From Rhodospirillum centenum SW (GTDB taxonomy: Bacteria > Pseudomonadota > Alphaproteobacteria > Azospirillales > Azospirillaceae), in the NCBI RefSeq assembly GCF_000016185.1, contig NC_011420.2, forward strand, positions 392,501 through 456,500: 64,000 nucleotides of DNA, read 5' to 3'. Positions 34,901-45,158 of this stretch are shown piece after piece. Each line of letters opens with the position of its first letter. Position 1 is the stretch's first letter. The notes below the pieces were generated by a model. The model worked only from the letters and a program-made list of their open reading frames with translations, was not told where the DNA came from and searched no databases. The translations under genes and the position numbers were made by a program.

Positions 34901-34990
34901 GGCATAGCCGGTCGTCATCAGGAATGCGGCAACGCCGGTCAGCAGCGCGGTCTTCAGTCCGCGCGTGTCAACTCCCTGCTGAATGCTCAT
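31910..34990 (-). CDS. TonB-dependent outer membrane receptor
   Basis: A 1026-residue receptor with a signal peptide (hydrophobic 12-28, cleavage after AAA/AQ), an Ala/Gln-rich linker (about 45-65), then VEEIVITGSRLRR, the start of the plug domain (about 70-200; note GGAPIYGADAIAGTVNVIL). A 22-strand barrel follows and ends in GLNAKF with the terminal Phe needed for outer-membrane assembly. GAAGGGG precedes the ATG. The substrate is unknown: no siderophore, vitamin or sugar gene is adjacent. The size and the VTGSR-type plug entry resemble the large receptor families expanded in Caulobacter and sphingomonads. A similar receptor lies directly upstream on the same strand. Confidence 0.93.
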   Translation of the reverse strand: MSIQQGVDTRGLKTALLTGVAAFLMTTGYAAAQDAVVKGRSDAMAEPTTQVAQAQVAQATGTAAANDGSKVEEIVITGSRLRRTQFDVLQPTVEVNIGYIDRRGFTNIADALNDVPGFGTAVSPIGDQSTFNVGQNFVNLFSLGSARTLTLVNGRRFVAGRAPSLFGDAGPGLQVDMNVIPTAFIERIDRIAVGGAPIYGADAIAGTVNVILRDDYEGGEVDLLFGNSDDDDAKNKRVRAAYGVNFDNDRGNIALAVEYNDTQGLLYTDRKRTAKDITFVPNPADTGAADGIPGQLYREGRTIPLVTAGGIPLTVNSGGGSAAAITSRFFRIPDPNNPGQTVPAQFVDGRLVPFDPGQIFSGSVAIGGDGLRLSSVTSLQAPVERKLGAIMGHYDILDNLRFFVEGNYSKTIGYENVNQPVYNSPLFSGEGSGLTMRTDNAFLSPADRAVLSAGGRTTFVLSRGHLDLVDGNENRSENELKRIVTGFSGDFDVADRAVNWSLSYNYGKTEGEFTTTQVLDATFPLAIDAVVDPATNQIVCRSRAAGCVPLNIFGNGSPSPEAIAYVTGRDVSSSAITQEVVEFNADTSIITLPAGDLQVGVGALWRKEKGDFNPGEITLAGAGRTVAISPVSGDYTSKEVYGEVLIPLLDDSMGIPLVHRLEAEGSIRYVDNSLSGGDDTWTIGGRYSPIRDITFRGNWTESIRSPAITELFLPKSDLFTTATDPCATRNVSGGPNPAVRQANCRAALEALGRDPNAPFVSRIETATIQGETAGNPSLTNEQAKSWSVGVVVNPRFLEDLTIAVDWVDIEISEAITNLSASALLQVCYDNPGYPSAACDRFVRTPRSAGLINEDDIGQITFIRTGYVNAGYTNFSGLTATANYDFDFGDYGQLALGGSYYYIHQLETSVTGLGFDLGSDAGEVGQSKHQFQIQADYTYDKIGLLVQANYLSSAKFNNDFTVESRDILEVDDYWRFDTTATYMLADNVEVRLAINNLFDVEPPKYVTGAGVYDLIGRYYSVGLNAKF

Positions 34991-35086
34991 TGATGCCCCT
35001 TCATATTCAGTTGTGCCTGCGGCTCCCCACCTCCCGAGCGGGTATCGCAGACCAGTTCGAAGGAGTTAGCCGTCGCCTTCCGCGGG

Positions 35087-35144
35087 TTGCAACGGCACCT
35101 GAGCGCGCAGAGTTACGATTTCATGTCGTGTTGCAATTTTGCAA
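35087..35144. promoter_or_regulatory. Cluster of TTGCAA elements upstream of a TonB receptor
   Basis: The self-complementary hexamer TTGCAA occurs at 35087-35092, 35131-35136 and 35139-35144. The last two form TTGCAATTTTGCAA, spaced 8 bp start to start, and the first is about 4 helical turns away. All lie 97-154 bp upstream of the receptor start codon. In a GC-rich genome three copies within 60 bp are unlikely by chance; a repressor site is plausible. Confidence 0.45.
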
Positions 35145-35244
35145 ACAGTCGGCCTGCCGACAGGAAATTTCCCACCCGTCGGCAGGGGGCATCGGAAATC
35201 AAGCGCAAGCCCGCCGATGCCGCGTTGCTGCGGCGCAACATGAA

Positions 35245-35270
35245 GGGCGCCGCGGTCTCCCGCGGCGCCC
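35245..35270. terminator. Perfect 11-bp hairpin, possible terminator
   Basis: GGGCGCCGCGG and CCGCGGCGCCC pair around TCTC. It lies about 100 bp beyond the end of the 941-residue receptor gene (minus strand). No U-rich tail follows on either strand, so it might instead stabilise the mRNA end. Confidence 0.4.
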
Positions 35271-35372
35271 CCGGAAAATGCCAGAAATGGTTGCCGCCCC
35301 ACCGGGGCCGCGCAAGGCGGCAGAAATCCCGGGCGTTTTTTCACGCGGGCAGCCCCGGGACGTGGGAAAGCC

Positions 35373-38198
35373 TCAGAATTCGGCGCGCACCCCCACATAG
35401 AAGAAGCGTCCGACCGGGTCGTACACGTCGGCCGCCGTTTCGGTGCCGGTGACGTTCGCATCGAAGGGCGAAGCGATCAGCGGCGGCTTTTCGTCCAGCA
35501 GGTTGTCGATGCCGGCGAACACCGTGTAGCCCTCGGCGACCCGGTAGCGCGCCTGGATGTCGTTGTAGATGTGCGAGCCGATCCGGTTGGACGGGAACTC
35601 CGATTCGTTGTCGATGTTCGCCGCCCCGATGTAGCGCAGGAGCCAACTGAAGGTCAGCGGTCCCTGGTCGTAGGTGGTCCGCAGGTTGAAGCGGTACTTG
35701 GAGAGCCCGACAGAGCCGGCCGATTCGACCGGATCGGCGTCCTCGAAGGGCACGTTCTCGTTCTCGATCAGGTAGGTGCCGATCAGGTTCAGGTTCAGCG
35801 AGCCGTCGGCGAGGTCGAAGCGGTAGTCGAGTTCGACGTCCACGCCCTTGGCCGTCTGCGTCGCCACGTTCTCCTGCTGTGAGTTGATCTCCACGATCAG
35901 GCCGGTGGTCGGATCGCGCCGGATCAGATTGCAGAAGATGTTGTCGGGATAGGTCGGCTGCTGCACGCACTGGTCCACGGTGGTCTGCGTGCCGAAGCCC
36001 TGGATCGCATCCTCGATGTCGATGTCGAAATAGTCGACCGTCAGCGCGAGGCCGGGAATGAAGGACGGGGTGAAGACCACGCCCAGGGTCAGGGTGTCGG
36101 CCTTCTCCTCCTGGAGGGTGCTGTTGCCCGAGTTGAAGCCGGGGATGGAGGAGAGGTCGAGCTGCGTCGGGTTGAAGCCGCCAGCCGCTACCGCCTGCGC
36201 GATACCGGGGGTGGCAAGGCAGTTCGCGGACACCGTGTCCGTCGCCCCGGCAACGACGCCGGCGCAGGGATCGTTGACCGAAACGAAGGTCTGCCGCGGC
36301 GGGGTGAACAGCTCGCCGATGTTCGGCGCCCGCACCGAGCGGGACCAGACGCCGCGGAGCCGGACATCCGGCACCGGCTGGTATTCGGCCCCGGCCTTGT
36401 AGGCCCAGACATTGCCGATGGTGCTGTAGTCCGCGTAGCGGACGGCCCCTTCCACGCTCAGGCTCTCGACGAACGGCAGGCCGGAGAGAATCGGGATCAC
36501 CGTCTCCGCATAGGCTTCCCAGACATCGTACTCGCCGGCCGTGAAGGCGCTCTGGTTGCCCGAGCTGATCCCGGCGATGGACAGGGCGTCGGGCCGGAAC
36601 TCGCTCTCCTCCTTGCGCCATTCCAGGCCGACCGCAGCACCCAGGGGACCGGCCGGCAGTTCCACCACGTCACCGGACAGGAAGGCACCGGCCGTCTGCT
36701 GCTGGATCGTGCTGTCGAAGGTGGAATTGGCCGTCACATAGTCGAGCCCCGCCCCGGTCGCCGTGCCGGTTCCGAAGATGTCGATGGGCACGCAGCCCTG
36801 GGCCCGGGCCAGAGCATCGGAGCATTGCAGGGCGCCGCCCGGCCCGGCCTCGGCGTTCAGCGCCTCCTGCATGCGGACGACGTTGAACACGCCGGTAGAG
36901 ATCTGGTCCTGGGTGACCTTGCCGAACTGGTAGTAGGTCTGCCAGTTCCAGCCGTTCGCCAGCTCGCCCTCGAAGCCGGTGGCGAACCGGAAGGTCTGGC
37001 GGGTGATGTCGGACTCGCGCGGGCCGATCTCGTTGAAGCGACGGGCGAACAGGATCTCGTCCGTACCGGCCGGGATCAGCGAGCGCAGCCCCGCCGGGAT
37101 GAAGGGATTGGTCACCGGGATCGACAGCACCGGGGCGTCGATACCCACACCGATGGTCGTGTTGTCACCGAAGGCGATCGGCTCGGACCGCGAGCTGGTC
37201 TCGGTCCGGGCGTAGGTGCCCTCGAAGAAGAAGGTGACGTCCTCGACCAGATCGTAGCGGGTGATGGTCGAGAGCAGGTAACGCTCGATCGGCACCGCGA
37301 TCAGGCGGTCCTGATTGCGGTTGTAGCCGTTCACGGCCGTGACGAAGGGCGTGCCGTCCGGGTTGCGGTTGCCGACGCCGGGGATGATGAAGCGCCCGCC
37401 GGGTCCATAGGAACTGAGCGCCGGGCGGGAGATCACGCCGTCGGCGGAAGAGAAGGCGTCCACCTCGGAGATCGCGCGGTCCTTCGACTCCACCTCGTTG
37501 GTCTTGTCGTAGGTGAAGTTGACGATGATGTTGCCGCGGTCCTCGGCGAAGTTCGACCCGAAGGTCGCCGAGGCATTGTAGTTCTCCCCGTCCCCCTCGT
37601 CGGTGACGCCGCTCTGGGCGCTGAAGGACGCGCCCTGGAAGTCACGCTTCAGGATGATGTTGACGACGCCGGCGATGGCTTCGGAGCCGTAGACGGCGGA
37701 CGCGCCGCCTGTCACCACCTCGACCCGCTCGATGAAGTCCGAAGGGATGGAGTTGAGATCGACCGAGGTCGAGCCCTCGATCCCGCCCACATGCCGCCGG
37801 CCGTTCACCAGAACCAGGGTACGGTCGGTGCCCAGATTGCGCAGATCGACCAGGTTCAGGCCCGTGGCGCTGACCAGGAAGTTGGAATTTGTCGTCGACA
37901 CGCCGGGCACGCCGGCCGCCGGCAGCTCGTTGATCAGATCGGCGGCATTGGTGCTGCCCTTCAACTGGATCGTCGCCGCGTCGATCACCTGCACCGGCGT
38001 CGGCGCCGTCAGGTTCGATCGCTGGATGCGGGAGCCGGTGACGACGATCTCCTCGATGCCGCCCTGGGTCCCCTCCTGGGCCAGGGCGGGCAGCGCGGTC
38101 AGCGGAACGACGAGGGCCACCAGGGCGGCGCCGGCCAGGCAGCGGCGGCGCAGAGCGCCCTCCAGGCCATTGTCGGTCGAGCGGGTGCGGATCTTCAC
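35373..38198 (-). CDS. TonB-dependent outer membrane receptor
   Basis: A 941-residue receptor starting at GTG 38198, seven bases after AAGGA. The signal peptide spans about 19-40 (LAGAALVALVVPLTALPALAQ). The plug begins at IEEIVVTGSRIQRSN and includes GGASAVYGSEAIAGVVNIIL. The barrel ends in VGVRAEF with a C-terminal Phe. It resembles the neighbouring receptor in layout but only modestly in sequence. It probably imports a carbohydrate, peptide or iron complex; the sequence does not say which. An AT-rich dyad lies 158-190 bp upstream of the start. Confidence 0.93.
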   Translation of the reverse strand: MKIRTRSTDNGLEGALRRRCLAGAALVALVVPLTALPALAQEGTQGGIEEIVVTGSRIQRSNLTAPTPVQVIDAATIQLKGSTNAADLINELPAAGVPGVSTTNSNFLVSATGLNLVDLRNLGTDRTLVLVNGRRHVGGIEGSTSVDLNSIPSDFIERVEVVTGGASAVYGSEAIAGVVNIILKRDFQGASFSAQSGVTDEGDGENYNASATFGSNFAEDRGNIIVNFTYDKTNEVESKDRAISEVDAFSSADGVISRPALSSYGPGGRFIIPGVGNRNPDGTPFVTAVNGYNRNQDRLIAVPIERYLLSTITRYDLVEDVTFFFEGTYARTETSSRSEPIAFGDNTTIGVGIDAPVLSIPVTNPFIPAGLRSLIPAGTDEILFARRFNEIGPRESDITRQTFRFATGFEGELANGWNWQTYYQFGKVTQDQISTGVFNVVRMQEALNAEAGPGGALQCSDALARAQGCVPIDIFGTGTATGAGLDYVTANSTFDSTIQQQTAGAFLSGDVVELPAGPLGAAVGLEWRKEESEFRPDALSIAGISSGNQSAFTAGEYDVWEAYAETVIPILSGLPFVESLSVEGAVRYADYSTIGNVWAYKAGAEYQPVPDVRLRGVWSRSVRAPNIGELFTPPRQTFVSVNDPCAGVVAGATDTVSANCLATPGIAQAVAAGGFNPTQLDLSSIPGFNSGNSTLQEEKADTLTLGVVFTPSFIPGLALTVDYFDIDIEDAIQGFGTQTTVDQCVQQPTYPDNIFCNLIRRDPTTGLIVEINSQQENVATQTAKGVDVELDYRFDLADGSLNLNLIGTYLIENENVPFEDADPVESAGSVGLSKYRFNLRTTYDQGPLTFSWLLRYIGAANIDNESEFPSNRIGSHIYNDIQARYRVAEGYTVFAGIDNLLDEKPPLIASPFDANVTGTETAADVYDPVGRFFYVGVRAEF

Positions 38199-38564
38199 TC
38201 TCGGTTCCTTTCCTTGCCCCACAGCGCGGGGCAAGGCCCCGCCGTTGCGAGGCCGGATAGCAGAGAGCTTAAAGAAACCGCAATGAACCTTTCCGGCTAA
38301 AAGTCCTCACCTTCCATCAGCGTGACAAATCCGCTTCACCCGAAATTGCGTGAAAGAAAGAATATATCCAACAGGACATATTTCTTCCATTCTATTGAAT
38401 GACCTTATCGGCACCGGACAGGGCGCGTTCATCCGGAGCAGGTGGACCTCCCGTCCCCTTCACGGAACGGCCACGGAACGGGAGGCTGGCATCCCTTGCC
38501 GGAACGGATGCGTCACCGCCGCCCTGACAGACGGTCTAGGCGGGATGACCGATCCGGACGGGGA
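38199..38564. other. 366-bp gap upstream of the 941-residue TonB receptor
   Basis: No gene is visible. The segment from about 38310 to 38410 is AT-rich and holds an extended imperfect inverted repeat (38356-38387, listed separately). The remainder shows no recognisable element; it also carries the 3' flank of mgtE. Confidence 0.5.
38356..38387. promoter_or_regulatory. AT-rich inverted repeat upstream of the TonB receptor
   Basis: Arms GAAAGAATATATCC and GGACATATTTCTTC match at 11 of 14 positions around a central AACA. It stands out against GC-rich flanks and lies 158 bp upstream of the receptor start. It is a candidate operator or transcription-factor site. Confidence 0.5.
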
Positions 38565-39995
38565 TCAGAGCAGGATGAGACTGGCGAGCCCGAGGAAGGC
38601 CAGGAAGCCCACCACGTCGGTGACCGTCGTCAGAAAGACGCTGGAGGCGACCGCGGGGTCGATCTTCATCCGGTGCAGGGCGAAGGGGATCAGCGCCCCG
38701 AACAGCCCCGCGCACATCATGTTGACGATCATGGCAATGCCGATGACCAGCCCGATCAGCGGATCGCGGAACCAGAGACAGGCGATACCGCCGGCCAGCA
38801 CGGCGAACAGCACCCCGTTGGCCGTGCCGACCAGCATCTCCTTGCCGATCACGCGGGCCGCGTTCGCCTCTGACAACTCGCGGGTCGCCAGCGCCCGCAC
38901 CGCCACCGTCAGGGTCTGGGTGCCGGCATTGCCGCCCATGCTGGCGACGATCGGCATCAGGACGGCCAGCGCCACCACCTGCGCGATGGTGGTTTCGAAG
39001 AAGCCGATGACGACGGAGGCGACGATGGCCGTGACGAGATTGACCGCCAGCCAGGAGAAGCGGGACTTCGTCGTGTCCAGCACGGCGCGGTAGAGGTCGC
39101 CCTCGCCGACGCCGCCCAGGCGCAGCATGTCCTCCTCCGCCTCCTCCTCGATCACGTCCACCACGTCGTCCACGGTGACCACGCCGATCAGGCGGCCGGC
39201 CTTGTCCACGACGGGGGCGGAGACGAGACCGTAGCGACGGAAGCTGCGCGCCACCTCCTCCTGGTCGGCGGTGGCGGAGAAGCTGTGGATGTCCTTGGTC
39301 AGGATGTCCATCAGCCGCACCGTGCGCTTCGAGCGCATGACCCGGGACAGGGGTACCGCACCGATGACGCGGTGCATCGGGTCCACGACGAAGATGTCGT
39401 AGAACTGCTCCGGCAGGGCGCTCTCGTCGGTGCCCGCGGCGGCGCGCAGATAGTCCAGCAGCCTGCCCACCGTCCAGAACTGCGGGACGGAGACGAACTC
39501 GCGGCTCATCAGGCGGCCGGCGGAGGATTCCGGGAAGGTCAGGCCTTCCTCGACCAGCGCGCGGGTCTCCGCCGGCAGGTTCTCCAGGATCGCCTGCCGG
39601 GCCCCGTCGTCCAGATCCTGGATGACGTCCACGGCATCGTCGGTGTCCAGCTCCGCGACGGCGGCGGCCAGCTCCTTGGGGTTGAGCAGGGAGACGACCT
39701 CGTCGCGGAGGTCGAGCGGCAGATAGGCCAGGATCTCCGCGTCGAAGGACGGGCGCAGCAGGGCGACCAGCCGCTCGCGCTCCTCGGCATCCGACTGTTC
39801 CAGCAGGTGCGCCACGTCGCCGGCATGCCAGTCGGCCAGCAGGGCGGCGACAACGTCCGGCTCGTCCGCCTCCAGCCTGTCCCGGACCGCGCGGAACCGG
39901 GCCTCCTGCTCGTCGGCCTCCTGCCGGCGGTCCCGCTCAGGCTGGTCCTGCCGCTCCCCGGGCGGCCGCTCGTCCAGGCCCTGGCTGCTCGGCAT
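38565..39995 (-). CDS. mgtE: Magnesium transporter MgtE
   Basis: A 476-residue Mg2+ channel. A charged N-terminal stretch precedes the MgtE N domain (about 45-155, superhelical with DAEILAYLPLDLRDEVV). Two CBS domains follow (about 158-290), closed by VDDVVDVIEEEAEED with acidic Mg2+-sensing residues, then five transmembrane helices (about 315-476) with ASMGGNAGTQTL and the pore region. Cytosolic Mg2+ closes the channel through the N and CBS domains. It starts 8 bp after the maeB stop codon, so the two are co-transcribed. I saw no Mg2+ riboswitch. Confidence 0.95.
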   Translation of the reverse strand: MPSSQGLDERPPGERQDQPERDRRQEADEQEARFRAVRDRLEADEPDVVAALLADWHAGDVAHLLEQSDAEERERLVALLRPSFDAEILAYLPLDLRDEVVSLLNPKELAAAVAELDTDDAVDVIQDLDDGARQAILENLPAETRALVEEGLTFPESSAGRLMSREFVSVPQFWTVGRLLDYLRAAAGTDESALPEQFYDIFVVDPMHRVIGAVPLSRVMRSKRTVRLMDILTKDIHSFSATADQEEVARSFRRYGLVSAPVVDKAGRLIGVVTVDDVVDVIEEEAEEDMLRLGGVGEGDLYRAVLDTTKSRFSWLAVNLVTAIVASVVIGFFETTIAQVVALAVLMPIVASMGGNAGTQTLTVAVRALATRELSEANAARVIGKEMLVGTANGVLFAVLAGGIACLWFRDPLIGLVIGIAMIVNMMCAGLFGALIPFALHRMKIDPAVASSVFLTTVTDVVGFLAFLGLASLILL

Positions 39996-40003
39996 GGGCG
40001 ACC

Positions 40004-42316
<2,313 letters not shown>

Positions 42317-42646
42317 GCCGGGGACCCCATGGTTCGGGCGGAATTCTGCCCCCGCGCCACCACGTGCGGAGGTGTTCCTGCTTAGGCCGGGGAAGGCGGG
42401 AATGTCCAGCGGGGATGCGCCCCCGGGCGGCAGCAACGGCCTTGCGGTGCAGCCGGCTCCAGCCGGCGCGATCGGGCGTCGCGCGGGTTGCCGGCAGGCG
42501 GGGCAGAGGGTCTGGGGGTGTGCGGCAGCCGGTCGGAAAAGATCCCCGGGCGAGGGCCGCCCCGCCGGAGAGGACACCGCCGCGGATCGCGGGGGAGCCT
42601 CTGATACCGGCCATGCGGGACGTATTCGTCAGGACCTGAGAAGGAA
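42317..42646. other. 330-bp gap between maeB and tRNA-Leu
   Basis: Both flanking genes are on the minus strand, so this should hold the maeB promoter and the tRNA 3' flank. The sequence is GC-rich and I found no gene, clear promoter or strong hairpin in it. Confidence 0.5.
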
Positions 42647-42731
42647 TGGTGCGGTCGAGAAGACTCGAACTTCCACGGGTTGCCCCACAGCGACCTCAAC
42701 GCTGCGCGTCTACCAGTTCCGCCACGACCGC
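42647..42731 (-). tRNA. tRNA-Leu (anticodon GAG)
   Basis: An 85-nt class II tRNA read on the minus strand. The acceptor arms GCGGTCG and CGACCGC pair over 7 bp; the discriminator base is A and CCA is encoded. The D-arm contains GGTAGACGC; the anticodon loop TTGAGGT gives GAG (reading CTC/CTT leucine codons). There is a long variable arm, and the T-arm contains GTTCGAGTC. All these features are those of bacterial tRNA-Leu. Confidence 0.95.
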
Positions 42732-42896
42732 ACGCTGGTCCTGAAGCGAACGCCGGCAGGCTGGTAGGCCTTGCCGACGGGTGCCGGGGGAGATAGCAAA
42801 TCCCGGACGGCTGATCAAGCTATTCCCTCACCCCTTCCTTTTCGCCGCAGCGGAGGTCACATCCCTGCCCGCGGCATGGCTCGAAACGGACCCAGA

Positions 42897-43634
42897 ATGG
42901 ACCCCGACAGCGCGACGACGGACAGGACCACGGCAGGCTGGACGCCCCAGGAGGGCGGGCCTGTCGAGTGGCGGATCAGCGAGGCGCCCGTCCCCTACCC
43001 CGAGGCCCTGGCCTTCATGGAGGAGCGTGTCGCCGCCATCCGGGCCGGCACGGCGCCGGAGACGGTCTGGCTGCTGGAGCATCCGCCCCTCTACACCGCC
43101 GGCACCAGCGCCAGGGCCGAGGACCTGCTGACCCCGTCCCGATTCCCGGTCTACCAGACAGGCCGCGGCGGCCAGTTCACCTATCACGGTCCCGGCCAGC
43201 GGATCGCCTATGTCATGCTGGACCTCCAGGCCCGCGGCGGCGACGTGCGCGACTTCGTCTGGCGGCTGGAGGAGTGGCTGATCCGCACGCTGGCACAGTT
43301 CGCCGTGCGCGGGGAGCGCCGCTGCGGCCGGGTCGGCGTCTGGGTCGATCTCTCCCCCTACGGCCGGCCGGGGCGGGAGGCGAAGATCGCCGCCCTCGGC
43401 GTCCGCGTCCGCCGCGGCGTCAGCTTCCACGGAGTCGCGCTGAACGTGGAGCCGGACCTGTCGCATTTCGACGGCATCGTGCCCTGCGGCATCCGGGAAC
43501 ACGGCGTCACCTCCCTGGCCGACCTGGGCCACATCCTCAGCCTGCCGGAGGTGGATGCCGCCCTGCGCGACGTCTTCCAGGCCCTGTTCATGGCCGGCGG
43601 CGATCCGCGCCCGTGCGGAGGGCCGTCGGCATGA
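42897..43634 (+). CDS. lipB: Octanoyltransferase LipB
   Basis: Moves the octanoyl group from acyl carrier protein to lipoyl domains, the first step of lipoate synthesis. It has 245 residues from ATG 42897 (ATG 42876 is the alternative; neither has a good ribosome site). The family signature [13 protein letters not shown] (about 89-101), Lys163 in AKIAALGV and the acyl-thioester Cys197 in GIVPCGI are all present. Lipoylated enzymes include the branched-chain ketoacid dehydrogenase feeding the leucine pathway. Its stop overlaps the next start codon (ATGA), so the two are translationally coupled. Confidence 0.93.
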   Translation: MDPDSATTDRTTAGWTPQEGGPVEWRISEAPVPYPEALAFMEERVAAIRAGTAPETVWLLEHPPLYTAGTSARAEDLLTPSRFPVYQTGRGGQFTYHGPGQRIAYVMLDLQARGGDVRDFVWRLEEWLIRTLAQFAVRGERRCGRVGVWVDLSPYGRPGREAKIAALGVRVRRGVSFHGVALNVEPDLSHFDGIVPCGIREHGVTSLADLGHILSLPEVDAALRDVFQALFMAGGDPRPCGGPSA

Positions 43635-43840
43635 GGGACGACCGTTCCGTCACCGCCCTGGTGCTGTACGCCGTCGGCGGCGGCAGCGTCTTCGTCAGCC
43701 TGTTCCTGCTGACCAGCCCCACCGTGGACACCTTCGCCCCCGGCCTGATCGGGCTGCTGCTGGGATTCGTCCTGCTCGGCCTGGGCCGCGTCTGTGCCCA
43801 TCTGGCCCGCATCCAGGGACTGCTGGAACGGCGCGGCTGA
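43631..43840 (+). CDS. Small two-helix membrane protein coupled to lipB
   Basis: A 69-residue protein whose ATG overlaps the lipB TGA by the ATGA arrangement, which strongly supports translation. It has two hydrophobic helices (about 8-27 and 36-56) and a basic C-terminus ([14 protein letters not shown]). The family is not recognised. A function tied to lipoate or to the membrane is only suggested by coupling. Confidence 0.65.
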   Translation: MRDDRSVTALVLYAVGGGSVFVSLFLLTSPTVDTFAPGLIGLLLGFVLLGLGRVCAHLARIQGLLERRG

Positions 43841-43885
43841 GCCTGCCGGAAGCGGAACGGACCGGCCCGCGAATCGGGCTGGCGG

Positions 43886-43907
43886 GATTAGGGCAATTGC
43901 TCTAATC
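43886..43907. promoter_or_regulatory. 22-bp palindrome upstream of the diiron protein gene
   Basis: Outer arms GATTAG and CTAATC flank the self-complementary GCAATTGC, with one unpaired position on each side, giving near-perfect dyad symmetry over 22 bp. It lies 109-130 bp upstream of the start at 44016, in the promoter region. The size and AT-rich ends fit a MarR- or LysR-type operator, but no regulator gene is adjacent. Confidence 0.6.
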
Positions 43908-44015
43908 TCGTTCCGGGATCAGGAGGGCGGCCTGTCGGCTCCGCACCGGAGCCGGCGACAAGGGGGAACAACCCCCGTCATGAGCCGCGCCCGGAACAAT
44001 GGGAGGAGACATCCG

Positions 44016-45104
44016 ATGGCCGCGACGCAGATCAACTACACCTTGCCCGTGGAGCAGACGAAGTGGTTCGTGCCGGGCGGTGCCGAGACCGCCTTCACCT
44101 GGGACTACGACGACATGCGCGGGTCGCTGCTGTCCCTGTACGACAAGGGCAAGCGGCAGCAGTGGGACGCTTCCGACCGCATCGACTGGTCCCAGGACCT
44201 GGATCCTGAGAACCCGATGCAGTTGCCGGACGAGTCGCTGCTGATCTTCGGAACCCCGATGTGGGACCGGATGACGGAGGCGGAGCGGCGGCGCTTCCGC
44301 CACCACGCCCAGGCCTGGCAGATCAGCCAGTTCCTGCACGGCGAACAGGGCGCCCTGATCTGCACCGCCAAGATCGTGCAGACCGTGCCGGACATCGACA
44401 GCAAGTTCTACGCCGCGACCCAGGTCGCGGACGAGGCGCGGCACGTCGAGGCCTATTCCCGCCTGCTGCGGGAGAAGTTCGAACTGGCCTATCCGATCAA
44501 CCCGCACCTGAAGACCCTGCTGGACCAGGCCATCAGCGACCGGCGCTGGGACTTCACCTATCTGGCCATGCAGATCCTGATCGAGGGGCTGGCCCTGGCC
44601 GCGTTCCAGCGCATCCGCGACTATTCGCAGAACCCGCTGTCCGCGGCGATCAACGCCTATGTCATGCAGGACGAGGCGCGGCACGTCGCCTTCGGCCGGC
44701 TGGCGCTGCGCGACTACTACCCGCACCTGACCCAGAAGGAGCGCGACGAGCGCGAGGAGTTCGTGCAGGAAGCCTGCTGGCTGATGCGCGACCGCTTCAC
44801 CGGCTTCGAAATCCTGGAGCATCTGGATCTGCCGGTAGCGGAGATCCGCGAGCATGCCGAGCATTCGGAGGCGATGCGGCTGTTCCGCACCTTCCTGTTC
44901 TCCCGCATCGTCCCGACGGTGCGCGACATCGGCCTGTGGGGTCCGCGGGTGCAGAAGACCTACACGGACATGGGCGTCATCATGTTCTCACAGATCGACA
45001 GCGCCGAGATGCTGGCCCAGGACCAGAAGGTGGCCGAGGAGTTCGACGCGGAGAAGCGGCTGCGCGACCTGGAGAAGGCGATCGCCCAGGGGGAGGCGGA
45101 CTGA
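44016..45104 (+). CDS. R2-like ferritin-fold diiron protein, probable oxygenase
   Basis: A 362-residue soluble helical protein; the ATG follows GGAGGAG at about 8 bases. The four-helix diiron ligand set of the ribonucleotide-reductase-R2/ferritin-like superfamily is visible: Glu110 (HGEQGAL), Glu140/His143 (DEARHVE), Glu190 (LIEGLA) and Glu220/His223 (DEARHVAFG). The spacing is too short and no radical-bearing Tyr context is evident for a true class I R2, and no R1 gene is present, so an oxygenase or oxidase function is more likely (AurF-type N-oxygenases and R2-like ligand-binding oxidases are relatives). The substrate is unknown. It is preceded by a palindromic site and followed by a convergent small membrane gene. 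Confidence 0.82.
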   Translation: MAATQINYTLPVEQTKWFVPGGAETAFTWDYDDMRGSLLSLYDKGKRQQWDASDRIDWSQDLDPENPMQLPDESLLIFGTPMWDRMTEAERRRFRHHAQAWQISQFLHGEQGALICTAKIVQTVPDIDSKFYAATQVADEARHVEAYSRLLREKFELAYPINPHLKTLLDQAISDRRWDFTYLAMQILIEGLALAAFQRIRDYSQNPLSAAINAYVMQDEARHVAFGRLALRDYYPHLTQKERDEREEFVQEACWLMRDRFTGFEILEHLDLPVAEIREHAEHSEAMRLFRTFLFSRIVPTVRDIGLWGPRVQKTYTDMGVIMFSQIDSAEMLAQDQKVAEEFDAEKRLRDLEKAIAQGEAD

Positions 45105-45158
45105 GCCGGAGAGAGTCGCAGGAGAGATGCGCGCGGAGGGGCTGCGGGAGCGGCCCCC

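Larger units (their letters stand above)
34991..35372. other. 382-bp gap between two TonB receptor genes, rich in dyads
   Basis: No gene is visible. It contains three TTGCAA elements (35087, 35131, 35139), a nested dyad with arms CCTGCCGAC and GTCGGCAGG (35153-35186) around GGAAATTTCC, and a perfect 11-bp hairpin GGGCGCCGCGG/CCGCGGCGCCC (35245-35270) lacking a T tract. It should hold the promoter of the receptor at 31910 and the 3' end of the upstream one. Confidence 0.6.

Noticed and set aside
31910-38198. A siderophore or vitamin uptake cluster around the paired TonB receptors
   Set aside because: No ABC transporter, ExbBD/TonB, biosynthetic or FecIR-type genes are adjacent, so no substrate class can be named.
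44016-45104. Class I ribonucleotide reductase small subunit
   Set aside because: Although it has the diiron ligand pattern, there is no R1 gene, no R2 C-terminal tail motif and no clear radical Tyr context.
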